From NCBI RefSeq assembly GCF_030435805.1, contig NC_081293.1, positions 191,135,546 to 191,199,545 of the forward strand: a stretch of 64,000 nt of DNA, read 5' to 3'. The notes under the pieces are model-generated. The model was not told where the DNA came from, did no database searches, and was given only the letters and a program-made list of their open reading frames with translations. This document shows positions 46,965 to 57,967 of this stretch, piece after piece. Both the position numbers and the translations under genes were made by a program. Source of the DNA: Mustela lutreola (taxonomy: Eukaryota; Chordata; Mammalia; Carnivora; Mustelidae). How positions within the stretch are numbered: position 1 is the first letter of the stretch; each line of letters opens with the position of its first letter.

Positions 46965-47068
46965 CAAAGTTAAACTGCAAAATTCATGAAGACAGGAATT
47001 TGTCTGTTTACTATTTCTCTGCAGTGTCCCAGACACAGTAGGTAATTATAGATTTGTCGAATGAATAA
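46965..47068 (+). mobile_element. L2 3' end
   Basis: TTCATGAAGACAGGAATTTG, GCAGTGTCCCAGACACAGTA and TTGTCGAATGAAT match the L2 3' end. Confidence 0.6.
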
Positions 47069-47349
47069 GATTCCAGTTTTGTTTAGAAACAATGGTCAGG
47101 GGGCGCCTGGGTGGCTCAGTGGGTTAAGCCGCTGCCTTCGGCTCAGGTCATGATCCCAGGGTCCTGGGATCGAATCCCGCATCGGGCTCTCTGCTCAGCA
47201 GGGAGCCTGCTTCCCTCTCTCTCTCTCTGCCTGCCTCTCCGTCTACTTGTGATTTCTCTCTGTCAAATAAATAAATAAAATCTTTAAAAAAAAAAAAAAA
47301 AAAAAGAAAGAAAGAAACAATGGTCACTGTCTGCATCTAGACCCCCTAA
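47038..47349 (+). repeat. 84-bp duplicated tract, copy 2 (with SINE)
   Basis: The same 84-bp sequence as 44517-44600, interrupted at 47099-47313 by a Can-SINE. The copy at 44517 therefore shows the empty site. Similarity stops at both edges. Confidence 0.85.
47099..47313 (+). mobile_element. Young Can-SINE
   Basis: Nearly identical to the SINE at 8998. Perfect 13-bp target duplication GAAACAATGGTCA at 47086-47098 and 47314-47326. Confidence 0.96.
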
Positions 47350-47512
47350 GAGCAGGAACTCATTTAAGGTGGGGAAGAAAAAGGTTGGTGACCACTGGGC
47401 CTAAGTGAGCTTTCATCACCCTTTCCTGGATTGGTTAAGAGTCTAATTAGTCAGGTAATTATGCATTAGTAAAGAGAGAGCCTGCTGAGAAGTTAATAGA
47501 AATCCAAAGGCA

Positions 47513-47730
47513 GGGCACCTGGGTGGCTCAGTGGGTTAAAGCCTCTGCCTTGGGCTTGGGTCATGATTCCAGGGTCCTCGGATTGAGCCCCACATTAGGC
47601 TCTCTGCTCAGCAGGGAGCCTGCTTCCTCCTCTCTCTCTCTCTCTGCCTTCTTCTCTGCCTACTTGTGATCTCTCTCTGTCAAATAAATAAATAAAATCT
47701 TAAAAAAAAAAAAAAAAAAGAAAGAAAGAA
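47513..47730 (+). mobile_element. Can-SINE
   Basis: GGGCACCTGGGTGGCTCAG head with an AAAG-rich tail end. Perfect 15-bp target duplication AGAAATCCAAAGGCA at 47498-47512 and 47731-47745. Confidence 0.95.
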
Positions 47731-47745
47731 AGAAATCCAAAGGCA

Positions 47746-48439
47746 AGTGTAAAGGGACCACCCAAGAAGCATTACCTGATATTCCAGTAATGAGTGCAGC
47801 AGGTGAGTGGCCTTGGGCAATTCTCCTCCCTGCTGAAGGCCTGCATTCTCTCATCCCCAACACCAGCTCTTGAGTCACCTGTAGTATTGGTATTCTGGTA
47901 TTCTGATGTTCCAGAGTCTTTAGAAATGGGCTCTGTAGGCAACTGCAGTTAGTCTATTTAAGGAATACAGTTTTTATTTGCAACTTATCTTTCAAAAATA
48001 AATATTAACCAAAAAAATTGCTTTATAAGAGACAATGTGAGTTTCCTCATGAAAACTGTCTGGCCATGACCATAACTTTGACCCTGAGTATAAAGATTCA
48101 GAGGTCTTCCTGAAAGTGGGTGGAGAAAACTCTTAGCAGATTGCCCAAAATAGAAAAAGGTTTTCTAAGTTTTGCTAGATGCTCCTATTTAAAAAGAAAG
48201 AACATGCCCGCCCACTAGTGGAAAAATTAAGTAATTGCCCAATTTTCCAAGGATTCCCAGGCTCCACCTTATGGCTGCTAAGCTTTAGAGCCACCATGTA
48301 TCTGCCTACACAAGACACACTTTAAAGAGGTCACTGAAAACTCCAGGGTCTAAAGAAGCCAGGGACATAAAAGTCTATGGGTAAACATAGAAGAGGGAAG
48401 AAAAACACAACAAGTGCCAGGAGCATAATCAAACTTTAT
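47746..48439. other. Unassigned intergenic sequence
   Basis: No gene or named repeat seen. Confidence 0.5.
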
Positions 48440-50200
48440 TTTTCTGAACTATGATTATGACCATAGCACATAGTGCATGCACGTATGATATTCATGATTG
48501 CAACATAAATTCAAAATTGGGGGGGGAAACATAAAACAAATATTTTACTTTTAACATTTTCTTTCACAACTTGTTAACTTTTGTTTTGGAACAAGAAATC
48601 TGAGGCTTTTTCTTTAGCCTGTCATGGTTAAATCTTGTACCAAGTTCAGTGCCAACGCAGAATTCATCCTTGACCGGTAGCCTCAACCAGGAGTGATATT
48701 TAGTCTTACTTCAAAAACTGAAAAGAGCTGTTCACAAACGTAGGCATTTCCTAATATTTTTTTTAACAATCGTTGCACAATTGTTCAGATAGTTGCAGGA
48801 GTTTGATGCTCTCGTGTCCCTGTGCTTACTGTCCCGTTCATGTATCTTACCGTGGATCACCTTCCACACTGCAGGTATGAAGAGATAACAGAGCACTGGG
48901 CAGGGGGAGGTCATCTTCACAGAGCTGGAACCAATAAGCTACTTGGCATGCCATCAGCCTTCAGCCTAACAGAATTCTCATCGCGGGGTTCAGACCATCA
49001 GTTACAGTGCTAGAACTAATTCTAGACCAGAAAAGAGGACCAAGTAACACTATGCCAGATAACTTTCTCATAATATTTTATAAGTACAGTGGATGCCTTT
49101 GCAGGGCATTCAAAGTGTTAGCCAATTATGGGATAACAATCTTCGCTGCTTAGCATAAGCAGAAATTTTATTTCTCAGTGAGGAAGACATGAGCTCATTT
49201 CAACAGTTTAACACCTCTCCTTAGCTTCTGTGCTGGCTCAGCCTCCCAACCTATGTGCAGTGAGCAGGCCGCTGTGTTAGGTGTCCGATTCATCCAACGC
49301 TGCTTGCGACGCTCCATGCCCCACGCCCCAGGGGAGATCCAGCTTACAGGTAGTAAGCTCTGTGTCTGTGATGGGTTCCACTTATAACTTCAAACAGAAA
49401 GCAATTCCTGCTGAATAACGCAAATGAGTAGAGGTAAAGTTGTGTCCTTGCATGACTTGCCAACGGAATTTAAGTTTTACTGCAAGTCCAATATTAGCAC
49501 CATCTATCCCAGGAAGATCATCTATATTAAATTTTTTGAAAGTTTCCTCTGTTACAAAAATGAATTTCTTAATTACTTCCTAGTGTTGTGCCTGTCATGG
49601 ACACACTGTGAAATATTTTCAGTCATAGAAAAATTCTTGAGCCCACAGTGAATAAATAGAGCTAATTATTACGTCTAAGTATTACTAAATATGTACCCTC
49701 ATCAGCTGCAAAAGCAAATGTCACAATGTTTAAGACTTTTTTCACACAATTTTTCCTTTTAATTTCTCAGCCATATTTCTAGTACATTGAGCAACAGTGT
49801 TTCTGATTACACTTGTATTTGCACATGCTTATATCTTTTCAGGACCCACAGTTTCCATCACATTCAGAAGACACTCTTTTACAACTTGCACTCTGTGAAG
49901 AAGGTCATGTCCTGGCAGATTTTTCACTGAAATACATAACTGCATGTTTCATTAACGACCAAAACAAACCTTGTTGACTCTTCTGTCTCTGTGCAGCTCA
50001 TTAGGATTTGATCACATCTTTTCCACATCCCTGGCCTTTGTGCTTATGGTGGTTTGCTTCATAATGGCACCGTAACGGCTCTTCTTGTACCTTACTTCCT
50101 TTGCCAAATAAGCACATAGGAGTGGTTTTCAGTTTATAAAGTAGAAACCTATGACTCTTTACATCTATGTTCTTTTTCCTCCTTTTCACAGAGATCTGAG
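48440..50200 (-). pseudogene. hAT transposase gene relic (Charlie/ZBED/FAM200-like)
   Basis: On the - strand three hAT landmarks occur in the correct order. First, near 50189-50001, a frame with PMCLFGKG..., then CHYEANHHKHKGQG, resembling a decayed BED-type zinc finger (...C..C ... HYE.NH). Second, near 49608-49575, MTGTTLGS, matching the V.M.GTT.G.D core block after the first catalytic Asp. Third, 48747-48615, AYVCEQLFSVFEVRLNI then GYRSRMNSALALNLVQDL, matching the C-terminal dimerisation motif (TYLCEQLFS ... YRSRLT..HL). Intact family members are about 600-700 aa, and the spacing here fits one intronless reading region with stops, frameshifts and some loss. An AATAAA-like signal lies beyond the C-terminus near 48436-48441, without poly(A). 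It could be an autonomous hAT copy or a dead domesticated gene. Terminal inverted repeats were not found. Confidence 0.72.
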
Positions 50201-50454
50201 AAATATTTGCTTTTCTAATACTTTACAGTAGAAGTGACTTTCACAAGGCAAAAACTCAGTTTTGCAAAATATTGTAACTGAAATTCAACCTCTGGATCTG
50301 ATCTCCCTCTACCTGATGGAAGGACATGTCCTCAGTCTTATCCAGGAAGTCATTCAGTCACCTCTACAGCCATGCTGAGTGCAGGGTTCCTGTTGTCCCA
50401 GAATTGGCCTTAGAGACCATACCATAAACCATGTGGGTAAATACCCCATGCCCA

Positions 50455-50640
50455 TAGTGGTTCTCAACTCTCCCCTGCTCCCACTGGAATTGCAATGGGG
50501 AGCTTCAGAGATGCCAACACTTAGCTTTTCTCCAGAACAATTACTCAGAATCTTCGAGGATGGGACATGGGTATGGATGTTTTTTAAAGCTTCACAGTGT
50601 TAGGGAACTCTGGTATATACACAAGGTTGAGAAGGCCAGA
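50455..50640 (+). mobile_element. MER5A-like hAT MITE
   Basis: Left end TAGTGGTTCTCAACTC, right end AAGGTTGAGAAGG (inverted partner), with GGAGCTTCAGAGATGC-type interior. Diverged. Confidence 0.6.
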
Positions 50641-52256
50641 TCTAAAACAGGCAGCCAACGGTGGGGCTAGATATTGACCTGCAAAGCTTATCAAGAGGTG
50701 GCAATGCCAGCCCTACTATAACCAGTGGTGGCCCGCCATCTAGAGCTAGACTTATCAAAGTAGGAGGGAAGGGTTACTGGAATAAATAAGGACTGACTCC
50801 AGTGCTGCCATGGAGCCCTCTAGGACTCCCACATGCTCCTCATGCTAGTACACAATGCTTGGCCCTCAGAGGTACACATGGCCAGATGGTGTCAGGACAG
50901 TAGTCGCAACCATGAGAGAATGCATTTAGCGCAGCAGCCAGTAAAATAAAGAGATAAAATAAATCTGTCCCCTCTCCCACAGCAGCACCCTAGAAGAAGA
51001 AGAGGAAGACTCAGGTGTCCCAGACCCATCCAGTCCCCCTCCGATCTGAGCAGATGGGGTCTCAGCTCAAACTGTGCTTGGGTAAAAGGGAGATGGTAAA
51101 GATTCAACCCACACATGAAACCAAACTGGATCAAATATTAATAACCCAAAAAGGCCAAAAAAGATGAAATCTGCCCAAGATGTCACTGTGGGTTGGGAAA
51201 GGGAGAGACAGCAGCACAGAGCAGGGTGCTATGATTGAAGGAAAGAATCTTGGTCAGGTTTTATCCTGCTCACTGAGTTCATGCCACCTTAGGAGCCAAT
51301 TATACTTTAGTGTTTTCTCAGTCATACCAGGTTTAAACACTATGATTACAAGATTTTCTCAGGATTTCTCCTTCCTGTCCTCCAGGAGGTGATATCCATG
51401 TTCCACGATCATCAAACGGAAGTGGAGGGAGGTGGGGAATGGGGAGCCTCTTCCTTGGCCATTCCTTTGTCCTTGCACTGGCTTCATCTGAACCCAAGCT
51501 GGCAAAGCCTCCTGGCTAAGACCACCACACACCTCCTTAGAATCCACCAACTCCCTCGGCAAATTTCAAAACCCTTTGTGTGAACACAAGGAAGGTTTAG
51601 CGACTGTCTCGAGTATGCCTGGGGAGACTCAGGAGCAATCCTGCAGCCCCACTCTGTCTTTGCCACCCCATGCAGCCCCATGGTGTGCCCCACACAAGGC
51701 AGGATGTGGAGTCACTTTCATGGAGATGTTTCAACATACTCCAACTCATCCCTGCACTTATCACCCCTCCCCAACTGAGAAAGCTTCCTAGTTTGCATGG
51801 CAGTGCCTGAGAGAGAAGTTAGAGGAAATGATTTTCCTAATAACATATTCTTCCAAATATGATCTATGCTACAACAGCACCAAATTTTTTGAACCCAATA
51901 GCCAAGAATATGAAGCCTTTGGCCTTTGGTTCACCCAGAGAATTTCCCTAGAATAAAGGAGACTCCATTCTAGCTCCCTGAATGAGAAATGACCACAGAC
52001 TAAAAAATGAATTGGCCCCACATCCCTATTAATATCACACCTGCTCACCAGACCCCACTGCTCTTGCATATTAAAATAGAGGAAAACATGAATGATCATC
52101 AACAGAAGATGGTACCAGAATAGCAGAAATCCATTATGTGCAAGAACTTTAGGAAGACATTATTTATAAAAACTTACATAAGTTGAAACAAAATACACAA
52201 AAAGATGAGTTTGCTGCATTGGAATTCGTGAAAGCTGCTGATAAATACTACTCTCA
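50641..52256. other. Unassigned intergenic sequence
   Basis: GC-balanced, with several 60-80-codon frames on both strands. None has a recognisable motif and no splice structure is supported. No gene called. Confidence 0.45.
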
Positions 52257-52702
52257 ATTTTTTTTTTTAAGGACTTGTTTCTTTATTTTGGAGAGAGAGA
52301 GTGAGAGCAGGGGTAGGGGCAGAGGGAAAGGGAGAGAATCTCAAGCAGACTTCCCAATGAGCATGGAGGCCGACTTGGACTTGATCTCACAACCCTGAGA
52401 TCATGACCTGAACAGAAATCAAAGAATCAAACACAGGGCACGTGGGTGGCTCAGATGGTTAAGCGTCTGTCTTCAACTCAGGTTATGATCTCCAGGTCTT
52501 GGGATCAAGCCCCATGTTGGGCTCCCAGCTCAGTGGGCAGTCTGCTTCTTCCTCTCCCTCTGTCTTTCCCCCTGCTTGTGCTCTCTCTCTCTCTGTGTGT
52601 GTGTCTCTGTCCCTGTATCTCTCTCAAATGAATAAATACAATCTTTTTAAAAAAAGAAAACAAGTGTCCAATGCTTAACCAACTGAGTCACCCAGGCACC
52701 CC
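52257..52702 (-). mobile_element. Old Can-SINE split by another SINE
   Basis: Left part 52257-52435 (poly(T) to AACAGAAATCAAAG) and right part about 52656-52702 (TGCTTAACCAACTGAGTCAC, CCAGGCACCCC) together make one reverse SINE. A + strand SINE lies between them. Confidence 0.88.
52436..52655 (+). mobile_element. Can-SINE inside a Can-SINE
   Basis: GGGCACGTGGGTGGCTCAG head, CT/GT-rich middle, A-rich tail. The target duplication is not clear. Confidence 0.9.
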
Positions 52703-53057
52703 AATATGACTCTCTCTATTAGTAGAAGTAACCGAAGTTGATTCTCACTGGATATGTAGAACTTGTCAAGGAATCTTGTTTCTTCTTTCTGGCTATTATG
52801 AGTAAAGCTGCTATGAACACTTGTACAAGGCTTTGTGTTGACATGAGCTTTAATATCTTTTAACATTTTTTTCATAATTTTGCAATATATTGCTTTTTCT
52901 GATGTTATTTTTACACAAACATGATTTAATAATAAAAGGAAAGTTTATAATAAAAATATATCTCTGACTTTAATTTGAAATAAAATTAATTTACGGAAGG
53001 AAAGGAATTTTCATCATCTCTACACCTCTATTATAGAGGTTGTAACAGCGTGGGTTG

Positions 53058-53253
53058 GTCCACCATGTTGGAAATCAACACGATGTCCAACTCTTGATTT
53101 CTACTCAGGTCCTGATCCTCAGGTTGTGAGATCGAGCCCTATGTTGGTTCTGCACTCAGTGGGAAGGAAGTCTGCTTGAGATTCTCTCTCTCTCTTCCCC
53201 TCCCTCTGCCTGCCCCACCCCCACTCATGCTCTTTCTTTTGCTAAAATAAATT

Positions 53254-53255
<2 letters not shown>
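53058..53255 (+). mobile_element. Decayed Can-SINE
   Basis: The head is diverged, but TCTTGATTTCTACTCAGGTC, GGTTGTGAGATCGAGCCC and CAGTGGGAAGGAAGTCTGC are SINE body. The tail is replaced by a TTTC array. Confidence 0.75.
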
Positions 53256-53293
<38 letters not shown>

Positions 53294-53306
53294 TTTTTCT
53301 TTTTTT
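53256..53306. repeat. (TTTC)n microsatellite
   Basis: About ten TTTC units followed by T-rich sequence. Confidence 0.95.
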
Positions 53307-53363
53307 GGGTTATAACAGGGCCATCACACTGGCATGAAGCCTCAGAGTCAAAAGATACTAGGA

Positions 53364-54728
53364 GTGCAATTGCAGGGTCATAGGGAAGTTCTATTTTTAA
53401 TTTCTTGAGGAATCTCCACACTGTCCTCCAAAGTGGCTGCACCAACTTGCATTCCCACCAACAGTGTAAGAGGGTTCCGCTTTCTCCACATCCCCTCCAA
53501 CACATGTTTCCTGTCTGCTAATTTTGGCCATTCTAACTGGTGTAAGGTGATATCCCAATGTGGTTTTAGTTTGAATCTCCCTGAGGGCTAGTGATGATGA
53601 ACATTTTTTCATGTCTCTGATAGCCATTTGTATGTCTTCATTGGAGAAGTGTCTGTTCATATCTTCTGCCCATTTTTTGATATGATTGTCTGTTTTGTGT
53701 GTGTTGAGTTTGAGGAGTTCATTATAGATACTGGATATCAACCTTTTGTCTGTACTGTCATTTGCAAATATCTTCTCCCATTCCATGGGTTGCCTCTTTG
53801 TTTTTTTGACTGTTTCCTTTGCTGTGCAGAAGCTTTTGATTTTGATGAAGTCCCAAAAGTTTATTTTCATTTTTGTTTCCTTTGCCTTTGGAGACATATC
53901 TTGAAAGAAGTTGCTGTGGCTGATATCAAAGAGATTACTGCCTATGTTCTCCTCTAGGATTCTGATGGATTCCTGTCTCATGGTGAGGTCTTTTACCCAT
54001 TTTGAGTTTATCTTTGTGTACGGTGTAAGAGAATGGTCGAGTTTCATTCTTCCACATATAGCTGTCCAGTTTTCCCAGCACCATTTATTGAAGGGACTGT
54101 CTTTTTTACACTGTATATTTTTTCCTGTTTTGTCGAAGATTAATTGACCATAGAGTTGAACTTCCCTATGACTCTGCAATTGCAATCCTGGGTATTTACC
54201 CCAAAGATACAGATGTAGTAAAAAGAAGAGCCATCTGTACCCCAATGTTTATAGCAGCAATGGCCATGGTCACCAAACTGTGGAAAGAACCAAGATGCCC
54301 TTCAATAGACGAATGGATAAGGAAAATGTGGTCCATATACACTATGGAGTATTATGCCTCCATCAGAAAGGATGAATACCCAACATTTGTAGCAACATGG
54401 ATGGGACTGGAAGAGATTATGCTGAGTGAAATAAGTCAAGCAGAGAGAGTCAATTATCATATGGTTTCACTTATTTGTGGAGCATAACAAATAGCATGAA
54501 GAACACGGGGAGTTAGAGAGGAGAAGGGAGTTGGGGGAAATTGGAAGGGGAGGTGAATCATGAGAGACTATGGACTCTGAAAGACAACCTGAGGGATTTG
54601 AAGTGGCAGGGGGGTGGGAGGTTGGGGTACCAGGTGGTGGGTATTATAGAAGGCACAAATTGCATGGAGCACTGGGTGTGGTGAAAAAAAAACTGAATAC
54701 TGTTATGCTGAAAATAAATTTAAAAAAA
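53364..54728 (+). mobile_element. Twin-primed (5'-inverted) L1, 1.36 kb
   Basis: Left part 53364-54158: ORF2 C-terminal region on the - strand (frames with [17 protein letters not shown]-like blocks, [22 protein letters not shown]). Right part 54159-54728: the ORF2 end and 3' UTR on the + strand, with poly(A). About 28 bp of the element (AACTTCCCTATGAC..TGCAATTGCA) is present in both parts, a duplication at the switch. Perfect target duplication AAAGATACTAGGA at 53351-53363 and 54729-54741. Confidence 0.93.
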
Positions 54729-54741
54729 AAAGATACTAGGA

Positions 54742-55029
54742 ATTGGTGGATACTGTGACAAACTGAAAAGTACACATATACCTTTTTTAAATGTATAGCC
54801 ATTGTTCCACTTCAACCAATTCACCACACAACCCCAAAATTGCCCAATCTTCTAATTTTTCAAGGACTAATTTTTTTGTGTGTGCATATATGCAATCTCC
54901 TAAATTTAAATGTTGACCAATAAGAAGTATTAAGCACTAATGCCGTCCAGGATTAGGCTGCACAAAATAAAACACAACCACAGGCCAGATTTGGCCCAAA
55001 ATTCATTAGTGTCTAGCTAAGATTTCGGT
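54742..55029. other. Unassigned sequence
   Basis: GGCCAGATTTGGCCCAAAAT near 54983 may be a scrap of a hAT MITE. Nothing else recognised. Confidence 0.4.
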
Positions 55030-55425
55030 TCTCACTCTGGTTATGAGCAATACGAACTACTTTTAGCTTTTTATTTTTTTTTTTTAAAGATTTTATTTAT
55101 TTATTTGACAGACAGAGATCACAAGTAGGCAGAGAGGCAGACAGATAGAGAGGAAGTGAAGCAGGCCCCGTGCTGAGCAGAGAGCCCGCCGTGGGACTGG
55201 ATCCCAGGACCCTGAGATCATGACCTGAGCTGAAGGCAGCGGCTTAACCCACTGAGCCACCCAGGCGCCCTACTTTTAGCTTTTTAAAAATACAACCTGC
55301 CTGGGCCCTATCTCAGATCCTACCTTACTAGATCTGTAATAAGTCCCAGGCATCTGCATATTGTTTGAAAATGCCAGGGTTCAGTGTGTTTCACAGTGTG
55401 AAGAAGTAAGGAATTAAATTTCAAG
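55030..55425 (+). mobile_element. MER5A-like hAT MITE split by a SINE
   Basis: GGTTCTCACTCTGGTTATG, CTGGGCCCTATCTCAGATCC, AAGTCCCAGGCATCTGCAT and a decayed right end. Interrupted at 55074-55270. Confidence 0.65.
55074..55270 (-). mobile_element. Can-SINE
   Basis: Near-consensus reverse SINE. Perfect 16-bp target duplication TACTTTTAGCTTTTTA at 55058-55073 and 55271-55286. Confidence 0.95.
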
Positions 55426-56228
55426 ATAACAGTGTTTGGTCACATGTCCAAGTTCAGCACTGTGTTCAGAATACCCTGTCACTTTCCCAGGGTAATGCTA
55501 CCTGTTCCAGCTTTCAAACACTGATGTGCATATCAGTAAATTATAATTGGTGATACACAGGCAAATAAACTGTAACAGGGCAGTTTTTCTCATCTCTAAT
55601 TAACCCAAATAGCATCAAATTTTGGTTCTTCTTGTTCGGGTACATTATAATAGCTGAACTTTGTGAAGGAAACTTGATTCTAAGTAAAAATGTCCATATA
55701 CAAGCTGATGGGAATTTCTTATTCGTAAACATGCTAGCTCTAGGATAAAAACAACTCCACAAATAAGAGAGAAAATAAAGGAAGCCGGAGAAGGCAGATC
55801 AAAGGAGCTGTTGCATTTTAAAGACAATTTAGCAGGTAACAGGTCTTGTGAGATGAGTACAAAGGCATGGGAACAGTTAAGATTCCTAATCTGGGACTCT
55901 TGCCTATAAGGTGAATATGGGCTTAAAGTTAATAAGGTAGAAAGATGCTGTGATAGGAATCTCTTCCAAATTTTTTTTCCAATGAGCCTCTGCAAGCCCG
56001 AGGCAAATGGGTCTTTATGAAAAATGGAGACGGCCAGTAACAAGATCCTTCCATCATTTGCATTTCAAGCCTCTGACTTGTAGTTAGTCATGCAGCAAGT
56101 AAATGAAGAAAAACTGGAAATAACCATTAACTGGAAGAAAAATTACAATAACACTGAGTGAGGGTCAGAAGTTTGCAGAACAGGTACCAGTCCTTGGTGT
56201 GGAAACCTGAAAGTGAGGGCCAAAGAGA
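55426..56228. other. 5' flank of TAS2R40
   Basis: Unique sequence; no TATA box or other promoter motif can be supported. CATTTGCATTTCAAGC at 56053 has a near-octamer but is likely chance. A related stretch (AATCCTTCCATCATTTGCAT) precedes TAS2R39 near 30315, so the two flanks may share ancestry. Confidence 0.45.
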
Positions 56229-57168
56229 ATGGCCACGGTGAGCACAGATGCCACAGATAGAAACACATCCAGGTTTAAAATCATCCTCACCCTGGTGGTC
56301 TCTGGAATAGAGTGCATCACTGGCATCATTGGGAATGGCTTCATTACAGCTATCCACAGGGCCAAGTGGGCCAGAGGCAAAAGACTCCCTGTCAGTGACT
56401 GCATTCCGCTGATGCTCGGCTTTTCCAGGCTCTTGCTGCAGATCTGGATGATGCTGGAGAATACTTACAGTCTACTCTTCCTGGTCACTCATAACCAAAC
56501 CACAGTGTTTATACCCTTCAAAGTCGTCGTCATGTTTCTGAGCTATTTCAACCTCCGGCTTGCTGCCTGGCTCAGCATCTTCTGTTGTCTTAGAATTGCA
56601 AACTTTGCTCACCCTTTGTTGGCTTCTGGGACTATCACCATTCATCTCCTTATGCTTCAGCTTTCCCTTCTCTATAGATACCTTCAAAGTGTATGGAAGT
56701 AGTTCTATTCCAGAGAGGAAATGGTAGTAGAAATGGTAGTAGTTCCATTTCCACTGAGAGGAAATACTTCTCTGAGACCAATATGGTTAACCTGGTTCTC
56801 TATAACCTGGGGATCTTCATTCCACTGATCATGTTCATCCTTTCAGCCACCCTGCTGATCCTCTCTCTCAAGACACATACTCTACACATGGAAAGCCATG
56901 CCACTGGCTCCAGGGACCCCAGCATGAAGGCTCACATGGGGGCCAACAAAGCTATCAGCTGCTTTCTCGTTCTCTACATTTTCAATGCAGTTGCTATTTA
57001 TTTCCATGTCCAACATCTTCAACATCAACAGTTCCTGGAATATTTTGTGCAAAAAGCGTCATCATGGACGCTTCTCCAGCTGGCCACTCAGTGCTACTGA
57101 TCTTGCGTAACCCTGAGCTGAGAAGAGCTTGGAAGAGGTTTCAGCACCATGTTCATCCTCACCTGTAA
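56229..57168 (+). pseudogene. TAS2R40: Bitter taste receptor TAS2R40, broken
   Basis: Single-exon class-T GPCR gene; intact members are about 323 aa plasma-membrane bitter receptors. It starts [14 protein letters not shown], almost the human TAS2R40 N-terminus, followed by [22 protein letters not shown] (TM1), [19 protein letters not shown] (TM2-3) and [23 protein letters not shown] (TM3/ICL2). After this about 38 bp appear lost near 56619, removing the start of TM4 and leading to a stop at 56700-56702. A near-duplicated GGTAGTAGAAAT unit in extracellular loop 2 (56721-56742) shifts the frame. TM5-TM6 are open ([52 protein letters not shown]). Two further frame changes near 57000 and 57050 spoil TM7, although [25 protein letters not shown] and the stop at 57166-57168 remain readable. 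At least four frame breaks: a pseudogene. Confidence 0.95.
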
Positions 57169-57735
57169 GAGCAGACTCTGTGACTGGAACCCAGAGAACC
57201 ACAGGACCTGGTTCAACCAGTTCTGCCTCTCCCCACCTAGACCTCTCTCTTCACCCATCTCTACTGCCCTAATCTTGCTCTGACACTTCTCCTCAGGTTA
57301 ACTGGGCCCTTTCATGAAAGGGACGCTGAATTTTTAACATGAGATTCTAAGAAAAAGTAGCTAAGCAACTCTAAGATGAATCTGTGAAATCTTCTCAATC
57401 TATGCTCACTCAAGTCCTGCCCTTAGCTCCTCCTTGCATCTCCTCCCCTGAGCCTGAAAGGAGAGGTTGGCCAGACATCTCCATTGGCCTGGGATGATCT
57501 CAGTTTGTGCCTGTTGTCACTGAGCACCCTTTCATTCTCAAGGATAGCTTGGTCTGGATGAAAAATTACATGGTCACCCTAGTTAAGGCACCCTAGTTAA
57601 GGCACAGTGAGGAAAAAGGAGAGCTAGTGATGAGTGTAGTATGCAATCCAAGAGGTAGAAGGGAAACTGGAATATAGGGAAAAGGGATTCTGGAAAGAAA
57701 GGCTGGCCAGAATTATCAAACGCCACAGAGACTTT
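57169..57735. other. 3' flank of TAS2R40 pseudogene
   Basis: Unique sequence with a small local repeat (CACCCTAGTTAAGG twice, 57575-57602). No gene. Confidence 0.5.
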
Positions 57736-57752
57736 AAAGAGAATGGAGGCTG

Positions 57753-57950
57753 GGGCGCCTGGGTGGCTCAGTGGGTTAAGGCCTCTGCTTTCAGCTCGGG
57801 TCATGATCCCAGGGTTCTGGGATCGAGCCCCACATCGGGCTCTCTGCTCGGCGGGGAGCCTGCTTCCTCCTCTCTCTCTGCCTGCCTCTCTGCCTACTTG
57901 TGATCTCTCTCTGTCGAATAAGTAAAATCTTAAAAAAAAAAAAAAAAAAA
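57753..57950 (+). mobile_element. Young Can-SINE
   Basis: Near-consensus. Perfect 17-bp target duplication AAAGAGAATGGAGGCTG at 57736-57752 and 57951-57967. Confidence 0.96.
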
Positions 57951-57967
57951 AAAGAGAATGGAGGCTG

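Noticed and set aside
49424-49651. 75-codon + strand frame as an independent gene
   Set aside because: It lies antisense to the hAT transposase relic and has no motif of its own.
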